Counted from the first letter of the stretch, positions 1 through 10,661 are shown. The stretch is 64,000 nt of DNA from Eustoma russellianum (GCA_036186865.1 AP025047.1:26553253-26617252); one strand, 5' to 3'. Program-made: numbers and translations. The notes: generated from the letters alone by a model not told the origin.

Positions 1-480
1 AAAACTTGCCGTTTCGAATGCATGGCTTATTCATCTAGGCCTCTCGCCCTCATTAAGATCTGGGCGTATGCAGATTATTCGATGGTGCCCCCTACTGCTG
101 GTTGTTTAAAACTTAATACAGATGCCTTGGTGGGCCGTCGTAGTGTAGGTGGCGGAGAAATAGTTCGAAACTCATCTGGCCATTTTGTACATGCTATATC
201 CTTTCCACTTCCTCATGAGTATCCTCTTAGAGTTGAAGCGCAGGTAGTTTTAATAGCACTTATCTATTATCTACCACGGTACGGTGAATCTGATATTTTT
301 ATTGACTCTCAAGAACTTATCCACTTCATAGCTTCTCCGGTGTCACATTCAGCTGAGGACCTCCATCGCCTACGACTGCTTCTCGGTATAGTCCTATTAC
401 ACCTCACATATGTCCCTCGAGAGACTAATCAGCCGGCACACTTCTTAGCGCAGTTGGCAATGATTTCCTCTTTATTCTAG
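1..480 (+). CDS. LINE1 ORF2 C-terminus, RNase H domain (partial)
   Basis: The frame is open from the window edge to the TAG at 478-480. The translation carries the RNase H fold signature in order: the first Asp in LNTDA, the Glu in RVEAQ, the second Asp in FIDSQ, and the C-terminal His in QPAHFLAQ. In plant L1 elements this domain removes RNA from the RNA:DNA hybrid during target-primed reverse transcription. All four acidic or His positions are present and no frameshift is seen, so this domain looks less decayed than the equivalents in LINE2 to LINE4. The reverse transcriptase and endonuclease parts are outside the window, so whether the element as a whole is intact cannot be judged. Confidence 0.85.
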   Translation, partial: KTCRFECMAYSSRPLALIKIWAYADYSMVPPTAGCLKLNTDALVGRRSVGGGEIVRNSSGHFVHAISFPLPHEYPLRVEAQVVLIALIYYLPRYGESDIFIDSQELIHFIASPVSHSAEDLHRLRLLLGIVLLHLTYVPRETNQPAHFLAQLAMISSLF

Positions 481-651
481 TCTTTTACCTCTTTGGCATT
501 GCTGCCTTCACATGTTCGTGGCTTTCTTCACACGGATTCAACACACCCACATTTCCGTCATGATCGCTCGAAGGTCTAGACAACCACATATGGACGGCAT
601 CCACATCTACTTGTTGCATATAATTTCGTTTTGCACATTCTTTTTCAGTTA

Positions 652-740
652 TATAAATATGTGCGCTTATTCCTTCATCAAAGGTTGTTCCACAAGGGTG
701 TTTTTACTTGGCAAGGTTTTAATGCAGCATATCATATACA
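652..740 (+). other. LINE1 copy of the 3' UTR TATA/CAAGGTTTT module
   Basis: A TATAAATATG string is followed by TTCC, CAAAGG, CCACAAGGGTG, TTTTTACTTGGCAAGG and TTTTAATGCAGCATATCATA. The same ordered block occurs at 9279-9368, 25000-25090 and 49340-49430 near the end of each other LINE. It is the best conserved non-coding stretch of the family here. Confidence 0.8.
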
Positions 741-886
741 ACAGTTTGTTTTTCTATTACTCGGCATGTCATTGTTGTCATGTTTCATTTATTGTTATCT
801 TCTCTCTCGTTTTGTACCATGGCATTCCTCTGCCATAAGTGAGGGACTTTCATATCTATAATAATCACCTTTTCTTGCAAAAAAAA

Positions 887-893
887 TACATAC

Positions 894-928
<35 letters not shown>

Positions 929-930
929 AT
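887..930. repeat. (TACA)n(TA)n simple repeat at the LINE1/LINE2 join
   Basis: About four TACA units grade into roughly fifteen TA units directly after the LINE1 A run and directly before the first ATG of LINE2. It may be the pre-existing target of LINE insertion or a simple-sequence tail. LINE4 also has TACA and TA units at its 5' edge. Confidence 0.85.
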
Positions 931-935
931 ATAAA

Positions 936-2157
936 ATGGCATCTTCTTCTCTAGGGTGCGCAACCACCAGCGATCGCACGTTTGCAACGGTTCTCGCAAA
1001 CGCAACAACTCCTCCGATCCCATCAAAAGCAATCGAAAAATACAAAGGCCACCCCATGCTCTCTTTTACAGATGAAGAAATCGATGCTCTGGCCGCCCCT
1101 TACCTTTTAGCGCTCCTTGGAACATTTTGGCTCGGCCGGCCACCATTAAAGGTCATACGGGATGTATTCGAACGCATAGGCTTTAGACCAGATGTAAAGG
1201 TGACACTTTTGGATCAAACACACATTCTTTTGAACTCCATGCATGAACCAGACTACATACGCTGCTTTTATCGACGTTCTTGGACGATCGCAGGTTGCAC
1301 CATGAGAATCACCAAATGGACCGTGGATTTTGATCCGGCAACGGACGTACCAATCGTTCCAATCTGGATCTCCTTACCTGGACTGCCGCTGCATTTTTCA
1401 TCAAAAATCTGCGTTATTCGAAATTGTCAGAGTGGTAGGGAACCCGATCAAACTGGATGTGGCAACAGCGGACGGATTAAGGCCTTCAGTTGCACGTATT
1501 TGTGTTTAAACAGATATCTCAAATGATCTGTCCAAAAAGTTGTTCCTTCAAGGTAAACAAAAAATCATCCAGTAGCAAATAATATATGAAGATCTACCCA
1601 CTTTTTGCACAGATTGCAGGCGATTAGGTCATGACGTTTCAAAATGTGGAGATCATCGACCCTCACAGCCGCCGCCAGACAAACCACAAAAGCCTCAAAC
1701 GCGATGGACTCCGAAAAAGACTCAACCTTCTGGCCCATCAAACACAAATCCACCCGTGATACTACGCCGACCAGAATCTCCTTCGGTGGAAATCAGAGAT
1801 GCTAGCGACGATCCACAACCAATATCACAAAATACGCAGGATGATCATGCTATTCCAATATCCATAATGCAGGATTTGGCTAACCTAAGAGAAGACGGCA
1901 AGGAAACAATTGGTCATAACACCCATCATGACGAACCAGATGTGTGTCAACACTCAGACTCGGAAATAGATGCCAATATGCATGCTGCCACACATTATGA
2001 TGATGATTCTCGAACAGATTTTGTAAGTCAAATGAAAGAGGCCACAGAAGATATAAGGAAATGTCTTTCTTCACTTCCTGCATGCCCCAATGAGAAGATA
2101 TTCTACAGGTATGTTTCAGTAATGTCCCGCCTGACAATGAAGCCTTTCTGCCTGTAG
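936..2157 (+). pseudogene. LINE2 ORF1, DUF4283 and CCHC nucleic-acid-binding protein (broken)
   Basis: The ORF starts with MASSSLGC. A DUF4283-type domain follows (FERIGFRPDVKVTLLDQ, EPDYIRCFYRRSW, TKWTVDFDP). The frame is lost near 1400, after PGLPLHF, compared with the related LINE4 protein. The zf-CCHC_4 knuckle can still be read in another frame around 1610-1655 (FCTDCRRLGH), and the acidic, Asp/His-rich tail continues at 1756-2157. In plant LINEs this protein binds the element RNA in the ribonucleoprotein. The start is chosen because LINE4 begins at the same codon context. Confidence 0.75.
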
Positions 2158-5100
2158 CTCCATGAAGAAGAAGGAGACAGCAATCGGGAGCTACCTCCAC
2201 GTCCTCCATCAACTATTCAAACACGAAGTGTGAATTGTATGGTTTCTTCTCAAATGGACTACCAATGAATATATTAACATGGAATGTGGGAGGACTTCGA
2301 ACCTCTTTTGAGCGCCTCATTATTCTCTTACGTAAAACTAGGATAGACATTGCAGTTATTATTGAACCTAAACAATGTGCCACAAGATTAACATAGCATC
2401 ACCTTAAGTTAAGTTACTCAAATGCCTAAGATACATGCAATGGATATGTTTGGGTATTTTGGAATTACTCCACAATGAATTTGACACATGCTGCCCAAGA
2501 ACTTCAAACAACTTTGCTCTCATTCGTGCTAAACCAAACTCAACAAGCTTTTTCTCTATATGTCATATATGGCAGACATACGCAGACAGATAGACTGCCT
2601 CTTTGGAGATCCTTCATTGAAACGTCACGAACAATCACCACAACATGGATCATTGGTAGTGACTTTAATACATTCTTGACATTGGAAGAACATCGCGGCT
2701 GCACTATTCCCCCTCTTAGATCTTTGGAGGACTTTAAATCTTGTGTGGATGAATGCAGTCTGCAAGACATCCCATTCACTGGCACACCGTTTACTTGGGC
2801 TAGGGGAAATGGATCAGGAAGGATAATGCGAAGACTAGACAGATACTTATGCTCCACGTCATTTGCTGATCTATTTGCAGATATGGCGGTTCATCATCTG
2901 CCTAGAGCCACCTCAGATCATGCCCCATAGCTATTGAAATGCACTTTTGCTCAACCACAGATATCTCGACCATTTCGATACATAAATGCATGGACACACC
3001 ACCCAGATTACCTATCATTATATCCTCACATTGGCATCTTTACCCAATGACAGGAGGAATGAGAGGCCTCTACAATAAGTTAGGCATGTTAAAGAAAGAT
3101 CTACGTAAATGGAATCGTGAAGCATATGGAAATATATTGAACAATGTCGAAAAGGTAGAGCAGGAGTACTCACGATGTGAAATTTTGCATGACAATGATC
3201 CAGGTCCTGAAAACAGAACATCTCTATCTTTAGCGCAGGCTCTTCTACTTCAAGCAAATAAGGCTCAAACAGCATACTATGCTCAAAAATTGTGGATTAA
3301 ATGGATTGAAGAAGGGGAAGCTAATACAGCATTTTCCCATGCTCTAGTAAAAGACAAACATCGCAGACAAGTCATCAGAGACTTGAGAGACTCTATGGGA
3401 CCCCATCTTCGCACAAATGATGGACTGGGCAATGCTGTGGTGCAGTATTTCACACAACTTTTTACAGCTGAACCGGTGCAAAAAGTAGACGCATTTTTAC
3501 AACATATCCATTCTGTTATTTCACAAGCAGACAATTATATGTTAATGGCGATACCAGATGCAACAGAAGTCAAAAATGCAGTATTGAATCTTAGCCCAAA
3601 TAGCGCAGCAGGGCCGGATGGATTTAACGGCCACTTTTTTCGCACAAGTTGGAACATCTTACAGTTGGACATAACGCTTGCAGTGCAAGAATTTTTTCTT
3701 GGGGACACTCCTCCGCAGGTAATGATATCGTCATTGATAACTTTGATTCCCAAAAAACAACTCCCACTACCTACGCAAATTTTAGGCCAATATGTCTCTC
3801 AAACTTTATCAGCAAGGTCACAACTAGAATTCTAGCATCTCGACTATCTTCCATACTACCTAAGGTCATTTCTTTGGAATAAATTGGTTTTCTCAAAGGT
3901 CATGACATAAGTGAACATGTGTTGATAGCAAATGAAATGGTACACTTGATAGATCGCAAAACGCATGGGGCAAATGTTATGATAAAACTGGATATGGCAA
4001 AGGCTTTCCATAGAGTAAATTGGTCTTATCTTGAGGCAATTCTGCAACGATTTGGATTTCACCATCATTTCATTCGCATTATTATGAACAATATGAGGCA
4101 ATCTAAGCTTTCAATTTCTATCAATGGAGCAGCCTATGGGTTCTTCTCTCCCACACGTGGAGTCAAACAAGGAGATCCACTTTCTCCTTTGTTGTTTCTT
4201 ATCAGTTCAGAGGGATTTAGCAGCGGCTTAAAACATTTGTTTGAAATTTGATCATTGCGAGGATTTTCAAGCGGAAGAGTACCAGTAGTCTCCCATTTGG
4301 CATATGCAGATGATTTGCTAATTTTCTTAAACGCAGGGCACAGCAATCTCAATACATTCCAATCATTTCTGCACTCCTATCAACAATCTTCTAGCAAATT
4401 GGTCAATTACAGCAAGAGCCAATTTGTATCAAGCTCTTATACGGCCACTCCGTAACTGCATCGCACTGGACATACTCTACAGATGCAATCTTCGGAGTTT
4501 CCTATAAAGTACTTGGGTTCATACCTGTATCGTGGAATAAATAGAGCAATCTATTGCACATCATTGCTCCAGCATTTTGAGAACAAACTAACCGGATGGG
4601 CTCGCAAATTACTTACTCCAGGCTCAAGACTAGTCCTTCTCAAAACAGTCCTGATGTCTATCCCTCTAAACCTTTTAGCAGCAGCGCGACTTCCTGAGAG
4701 TGTTATCTCAGCCATTAACCGAAAGATTACTCAGTTCATATGGGGAGATTGACACCACTAGCATACACTTGCAAATTTATGCTATCCAGAAAATGAAGGA
4801 GGGCAGGGAATACGCAGTTTATCCCATATACAGCAGGCTTATGACTGCAAGTTTTGGTGGAACTATCATACAAAGCAATCCACTTGGTCTATTTATATGC
4901 ACACTAGATATGGGTCAAGAGCAGATTATACACCTAGAATATATGATTCTCCTGGTTGGAAGCGACTATACTCAATCCATCAGACGTGTTTGCATATCTC
5001 CAATGGAGTGACAGACCTTTTTTGGCGATCTAGTCCTACTGGCATCTTTACAATTAAAACCGCATACAATGATCTCCGACCAATATGAGCCCAGCTTTAT

Positions 5101-6600
5101 TCACACAAGTTTATATGGTGGAAAAAGATCCCCAAGACAGTTAACTTATTCATGTGGCGCTTACTCAACAAGGCCCTTCCTCTACAGGATAACATGATCC
5201 GTTACCAAACGAATTGCCCCACAATATGCCCCTTTTGCAAGCTAAAATCTTCAACTATCAACCATATCTTTCTACATTGTGTCTATGTCAAGGATGCTTG
5301 GATGCGTCTGTCGTGGTTACTAGATGGCCCTGTATATCAGGAGTCCCAAATTCGCACTTTCTTATAGCAATGGTGGATGTCTTCCACTGCAAGTCACCTA
5401 CGAGGTCACTTCAGAGTCGTAGGCCCGATTATGCTTTGCTGGGATACATGGAAGGTTTATACTGATCATATATACGGAGAAGCTAGCATAACCCCCACTC
5501 AGATTTTTAACATCACATGTCAATCTTGCTATGCCTGGGCATTCACACAATCAGGCGCACCTTATGCAGTAAATATACCATCCCTTATAGCTGCAGGGTT
5601 CAGTCCTCGTCTTTGAGTTAAGCCGTTAACCGTTGTCAAATAGGAATTACCGCCTTCCAGGAAATAAAAGCTTAATGTTGATGCTTTTGCGGGACGTAAA
5701 TCGGCCACAGCTGGAGCAATACTTCGTGACTCGCAGGGCCATATGATTGCAGTAATATCTTTTCTGCTTCCTTGTTTACCACCACTACGTGCAGAAATTC
5801 AATCTCTCCTTTATAGTTTAATGTTTTTTGGGCCCTGTAGCGCCCCGGCCCGATACCGTCATCGGAACCAGTGCACCCGCCGTAGCCTACTAGGAGAACT
5901 ACGAAGCGTCAAGCAGACCAAACGTACATCCTTCATAATGTAAGATAAAAGAACCAGCGGAAACGTCATAAAATTTAAACCTTCATCGTAAATCATACAA
6001 CCAGAAACTGTAGTGGAAATAAAAGGTGTTTGTTCATCTAACCAACATAAGTTCTAGATCAACATAATAACAACGAGTTTCCAAACTTAAAGAAAGTAGT
6101 CCAGCATCTATCTATTCCCCTGTCCGTCATCCCATTGAGCCCACTCGCCATCGTCCTCGATGAATATCAACTCATATTCAGGCTCACCTGAAAAAGGAAT
6201 AGAGTAACTGTTCTTAGCGAAATTATCGCCAGCAAGTAACCCGTCTATACACCTTACGGAATCACACACGTCGAGTCACCAGTGTATAAAACATTGCCCA
6301 AAATATAGGTGCTCGGGTTAACAAATAGCATCTTAATAAGAATTCCTCAAAACCGATAAAGCACATATATGTACACAGATACGGGAACCAACATGTATTA
6401 AAACAACGTATCACATAAGCAAATCATAGACTAACCACGTTTCTTGCATGTCAAGTCTTATGCTTCGTGTATCATGATGCATGTACTTCTTTAAAATCAT
6501 ACACAACACCCATGCATATGTCTTCTTTCATAAACATGTCATGCATGTCATTTCACAAAACATTTCATCACTTTACATATCATATTCTTCGCGTAGCAGA

Positions 6601-6890
6601 ACTTTATACCCTTTGGGTGATCAGTCCACAGCAAACATAACTTTATACCCCGTGCTGAAAGGTCCACGGCCCCATAACATATAACTTTATACCCCGTGCT
6701 GAAAGGTCCACGACCCCATTACATATATCATATATCCGTGCTGAAAGGTCCACGGCCCCATTACATATATCATATATCCGTGCTGAAAGGTCCACGGCCC
6801 CATAAATAACTTTATACCCTGCTGTTGATTCACAGATCACGCTTTTATACCCTGCTTTCGCAGACGTGACTTTTATACCATGCGATCAAC
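6601..6890. repeat. Tandem repeat in S1, unit of about 42-50 bases
   Basis: Repeated units contain CTTTATACCC, GTGCTGAAAGGTCCACGG and CCCCATTACATATATCA. At least four related copies run in the same direction, and degenerate TTTATACC units flank them on both sides. Confidence 0.85.
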
Positions 6891-7278
6891 CAGCAGCCAT
6901 TTTGTCTTTCGAAAACTTTAAACCTTTCTTGTAACCACATGTTCTTTTGCAAAGCAAATCACAAATCGAATGCAAGTGCCCATGTCATGATGCAGGATGC
7001 ACATGTAACTTCGTATCAAACATGTATCACACACATTCATATATCGTACTTATCAAGTATACAGTCTTGCACCTCAAACACTCCGTGGTCGTATCTTTCC
7101 AAGTCCATTCTTCTTACGAATTCACTCAAGATTCAATCTTATTCTAACTTGATCAAACTTACCATCTACACCTCAATTACAACTCAAACACCTTTGCATT
7201 TTATGCTCAAAAGAAGTGTATAAGGTTACAACACGTACATAGGGCACCTAAAGGGTCAAAGAGACTTCCAGTATAGTT

Positions 7279-7640
7279 GGAACGCTACATGAAGCGCCTA
7301 TAGTGACTTAGAGCGCCTATACTAGGCGTTCGAAGTGTTCGGGGATGTTCCGTAGACATTGAACGCCTACATGAATCGCCTAATGTGACATAGAGCGCTT
7401 CATGTAGATGTTCGAAATGTTCGGGGATGATTCAGGACACATTGAACGCTACATTAGGCGCCTAATGTGACATAGAGCGCCTAATGTAGGCGTTCGAAGT
7501 GTTCTGACGGTTCTAAATTGCAGTTTTTCTGTACGGAAAAGCTTCAGGACACATTGAACGCTACATTAGGCGCCTGATGTGACATAGAGCGCCTAATGTA
7601 GGCGTTCGAAGTGTTCTGACGATGCCAAACTGCAGTTTTT
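7279..7640. repeat. Array of four hairpin-forming units in S1
   Basis: Four units start near 7279, 7361, 7444 and 7556. Units 3 and 4 have a left arm AACGCTACATTAGGCG and a right arm CGCCTAATGTAGGCGTT, which pair over about 16 bases around a 17-base loop. Units 2 and 1 are variants with CTACATGAA-type arms. Each unit is followed by GAAGTGTTC or a close variant. Confidence 0.8.
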
Positions 7641-8892
7641 CTGCAGTAACTTCCTCTCCAACACCCTCCTTCTTCAACCCTTTCATTTTCAACACTTAAA
7701 GATCCATCTTAACATCTAGATTCATCTTACTTAACACACATCTAAACATAAATTGATGCCTAGCCATGCCTAACAATATCCACTCTAGCCTTCAATCATT
7801 CACAACCTTCAAAAGATCTCATCAACTTTCCCAACACAACAAGACTACAGCAATGTCATCACTCATCTCTCAACTTCCTGCACTTACTCCCAACATCTAA
7901 GTGTAGACAATCAACATAAGAGTAGCGCAAGACAATAAGCACGTCAAAATATACACTTTTATGGGCATGCTTGACAACAACGAAGCACCACACAACTATT
8001 TTCATAAATATGGCCCAAAGAACAAGACTTTACACAATTAGCAACAAGACTTACGTATAAAAAAGCATTTAAGATAGACAAGACAAGAATACTAATGTGT
8101 GATTCATGTTTTCTCTTTGTAAGAACATAGGGCCTAAAGTATCAAAATTTGCGTAAAGCGTATAGAAAGATTACTTGCCTTGGTTTCTAGTTAGTCTTAC
8201 GGATTTACTGCAGAACCTTGATAAGAATTGAACCTAGAATGGCCTTTTTCCTTCTTTTCCTTCTTCTCTTCTTCTTCTTCCTTTCCTTTTCCTCTTCTCT
8301 CTCTTTTCCTGCGGTTTTCCCTCTCCTCTTTGGTGTGGAAAACGTCCCCTTATGCTGAGATGGGGAGTTATACTAAATTTCTATAACTCCCCCTATCTCC
8401 TAGTAGGGACCTTTTAGGTAATTTCTATTAATTACCTTTAATTCTATTTTGAACCCTTCTTTCTTATTCTTCTATGTTTTAGGTGACTAAGTCTCATAAC
8501 CTACAAAATTAATTAAGTTGTATTTAAGGTTGACCTCTAAGTATTTGAAAATCGTGCTTAAAAGTCACGGGGTGTAACAGTTTACATCAGCAGCTAATAG
8601 TTGAATCTGACTTTAAGCAGGCAACACAAAAAGGGGATCCTCATCTTTGTTTACTGCCAGAATATTCCTGACTTATAACGCTTCTTGACCTCACCAACAG
8701 TCAAATTGCTTATGTCCCTCGAGAGATAAACATGGTTGCTCATCATTTAGCGCAGCATGCAAGAACGTCTCCTGCCACCACTATCTACTCTTCGGCTGGG
8801 CAACTTTCTCCTACGGCACGTGGATTTTACCTCATAGACAGCACCAATTATGCTCTCCGGCCATAACTCCTCAAGCTGGAACTTCTGCATTA

Positions 8893-9027
8893 TTGCCTGT
8901 ATCAATGTGATGCGGGCAACTTGGGTACGTAATCTCCCACTATTATTATTATTGCTTTCTTTTAAGTCTGTCAATGGGTTGGCGATACAAATCTGCTGTT
9001 GCCCGTAGTCGCTAGACTTCGGGCAAC
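8893..9027 (+). other. Tandem hairpin module in LINE2 3' UTR
   Basis: Hairpin a (8893-8919): TTGCCTGTATCA pairs with TGATGCGGGCAA over 12 pairs, two of them G:U in RNA, with a 3-base loop. Hairpin b (8998-9027): GTTGCCCGTAGTC pairs with GACTTCGGGCAAC with one mismatch and a GCTA loop. Both are followed by GGGCAAC, three bases and a GGTACGT-like string. Equivalents occur in LINE4 and LINE3. Confidence 0.75.
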
Positions 9028-9278
9028 GATGGTACGTGCCTCATACATTAAAATTTGGATCAATAGTGCATGGTTTATCATGGACCCTAATCAGCCGTTT
9101 CTTTTTTATGAGGAATACTCACATGGGCCAAATTTGCTGCTGACATTATCCATCTATCACGAAAGAGATGCAACGGATCAACCACAAAGTTACCCGTATA
9201 AATCCAGCTGCGCAAACACATCATTGAAGACATTGATATCTTATTTGCAATTTATTGTACTTTGTCATCGCTCCACTC

Positions 9279-9368
9279 ATATAAATATGTATGCTTTTTC
9301 CTTTGCCAAGGTTTTATCCACAAGGGTGGTTTTACTTGGCAAGGTTTTAATGCGGCATATCATATACG
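9279..9368 (+). other. LINE2 copy of the 3' UTR TATA/CAAGGTTTT module
   Basis: ATAAATATG is followed by TTTGCCAAGG, TTTTATCCACAAGGGTGG, TTTTACTTGGCAAGG and TTTTAATGCGGCATATCAT. It lies about 120 bases before the A run that ends the element. Confidence 0.8.
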
Positions 9369-9490
9369 ATTGGTTGTTGACAATCTTAAGTGCATTACAT
9401 TTTTTGTTTTCGTATGATTTATCAATGTAATAAGGTTTTCCTCCGCCATAAGTGACAGCTCGCAATGAATAAAAGTTGCCTTTAAAAAAA

Positions 9491-9511
9491 TATATGTATA
9501 TATATAATATG
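9491..9511. repeat. TA-rich simple repeat at the LINE2/LINE3 join
   Basis: A short TATATGTATATATATAAT tract follows the LINE2 A run, and LINE3-related sequence starts beyond it. Confidence 0.7.
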
Positions 9512-9589
9512 TGTGTATTTATATGACTTACACAGTTTACACAATGTTGGCGGCGGTGGCGAAATGCGATCATGATGGACTTCCGATCT

Positions 9590-10661
9590 CCAGCACCAAT
9601 TGATCACTGCTTTGGCGCACATCTTCCAAATCTGTTACTCTTATTTTGTTTGCCTTCTGGTTCTGCTTTACTCCTTTCTACATTTACGATCATTGATCAA
9701 CCACAACATTGGATTCAAAGATACACCTAAACTTGGTCACTTAGATGCTCAGCATATCATCATTACATTTGATAATGAGGAAGATTACCAAAGATGTTTT
9801 GTACAACGTACATGGATGTTGCATTGTTTTCACATGAGGGTGACAAAATGGACTCCGGATTTTGATCCTAAGTATGACACTCCTATTGTATCGGTATGGG
9901 TTTCTGTTCGAGGTCTCCTACTTTTTTGCATAATAAGGCTGCATTATGGGATGTGGCCCATATGATCGGTACACCTCTCCCTATGGATTCGACAACTCTG
10001 CATGGCATTCGCCCATCAGTCGTCCGGCTTTGTATAGAAGTTGACATATCTAAACCTCGTCTGACTCGACTTCACATTCAAGGACAATGTGAATTTTATC
10101 CGGTGGTAGAATATGAAGATGTTCTTGCATTTTGTTCAGAATGTAGAGTCTTGGGCCATGTACCACCAAATTGTAAACAAGAGAAGATTCCAAAACCAGT
10201 AACCTCTCAGGGAACGCAACCTCAAACGGATGTGGTTTCTCGACAGAAAGACAAACACCAACGATAGACACCTAAGAAGTAACCACAACCAACAATAAAA
10301 TTTTATCTCGCTCAGAAACGTAAGTACTACCAACTTTAGGTGATGTACAACATCCTCCACTGTCAATTCCTACGGCCACTAATCACCATAATGACACATC
10401 TATACTGGAAGACACACCCACGTCCACACCTTCACAGGCTGTGTTAGGCCATGCTCCCATTCCTTTGATTGACCAGCTACAAGTTTCATCCGCTTAGGAT
10501 TTATCAAAATCGGGTCCTTCTCATGAGCCTTTAATTGCGGAACAGGATGGCATTTTAATAGCAAATGTCTCGGATTTGGAGACTACACATTAGGAACGTG
10601 CTGATCGATATTCTACCTTTATGGTAGAGGATTTACTCGCACATTCTCTAATTGCAGAGTC
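9590..10661 (+). pseudogene. LINE3 ORF1, N-terminal and middle part (broken)
   Basis: DUF4283-like residues can be read at 9700-9920 (QHIIITFDNEEDYQRCF, MRVTKWTPDFDP). After a frame change at about 9920-9940, FLHNKAALWDVAHMIGTPL and RPSVVRLCIEVD continue to a zf-CCHC_4 knuckle (CSECRVLGHVPPNC, near 10135-10180). The N-terminus aligns only loosely with LINE2 and is out of frame. The tail is cut by copia1 at 10661 and continues at 16414. The protein would have been the RNA-binding partner of ORF2. Confidence 0.7.
10657..10661. repeat. Target site duplication GAGTC, left copy of copia1
   Basis: It is identical to the five bases at 16414-16418 directly after the right LTR, as expected for LTR-retrotransposon integration. 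Confidence 0.95.

Larger units (their letters stand above)
1..887 (+). mobile_element. LINE1: 3' end of an L1-type LINE with RNase H
   Basis: The window opens inside ORF2 of a non-LTR retrotransposon. The RNase H domain is followed by a 3' UTR of about 400 bases with the TATA/CAAGGTTTT module shared by the other LINEs here, and by a short A run at 879-886. The 5' part lies outside the window. The hairpins found in the 3' UTRs of LINE2, LINE3 and LINE4 are not visible, so this is probably a different subfamily. Confidence 0.85.
5836..8579. mobile_element. Putative solo LTR S1 (2.74 kb), gypsy-like ends, inside LINE2
   Basis: The insertion starts TGTAGCGCCCCG and ends CGGGGTGTAACA, so it has TG...CA ends with imperfect terminal inverted repeats of 12 bases. 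LINE2 RNase H coding sequence is contiguous on either side. No internal gag or pol coding is present. Long LTRs beginning TGTTACACCCCG are known in plant Ty3/gypsy elements (Tekay/Del-like), which would favour the minus strand, but I cannot prove the orientation. The five bases outside each end (GGCCC and GTTTA) do not match, so the target duplication is missing or decayed. A pyrimidine-rich tract lies at about 8230-8310. There is no gene in this 2.7 kb. Confidence 0.6.
2264..8866 (+). pseudogene. LINE2 ORF2: endonuclease, reverse transcriptase, zf-RVT, RNase H (broken, interrupted)
   Basis: The ATG at 2264 opens MNILTWNVGGLRTS, the usual endonuclease start. Further endonuclease motifs are VIIEPKQ, GSDFNTFL and SDHAP, up to about 2930. 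The reverse transcriptase follows: SAAGPDGFNG near 3605, FRPICLSNF near 3780, LDMAKAFHRVNW near 3990, GVKQGDPLSPLLF near 4160 and LAYADDLL near 4300. A zf-RVT segment (CPTICPFCK) is near 5215. RNase H (NVDAFAG, RAEIQ) begins near 5670, is cut at 5835 by the LTR insertion, and resumes at 8580 with LHQQLIVESD and VAHHLAQH, ending at the TAA 8864-8866. Stops and frameshifts occur near 2395, 2928, 3835, 3880, 4249, 4453, 4750 and 5087. The catalytic YADD box survives. Confidence 0.8.
931..9490 (+). mobile_element. LINE2: near full-length L1-type LINE, split by a solo LTR
   Basis: The order is ORF1 (936), ORF2 (2264), RNase H, a 3' UTR with two hairpins, the TATA/CAAGGTTTT module, and an A run at 9484-9490 followed by TA repeats. 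The 5' UTR is almost absent, since ORF1 starts within a few bases of the TA repeat. The RNase H domain is interrupted by a 2.74 kb LTR-like insertion at 5836-8579 and resumes in the right place afterwards. Both ORFs carry stops and frameshifts, so the copy is dead. It is closest to LINE4 (similar ORF1 N-terminus) and more distant from LINE3. Confidence 0.85.

Noticed and set aside
7279..7640. CRISPR-like array
   Set aside because: There are four units with no regular unique spacers of equal length, in a plant LTR-like context. The units themselves are the hairpins.
5836..8579. S1 as a MITE or Helitron
   Set aside because: It has TG...CA ends and is far longer than a MITE. The terminal inverted match is only 12 imperfect bases, and there is no CTRR end with hairpin or A/T insertion pattern for a Helitron.
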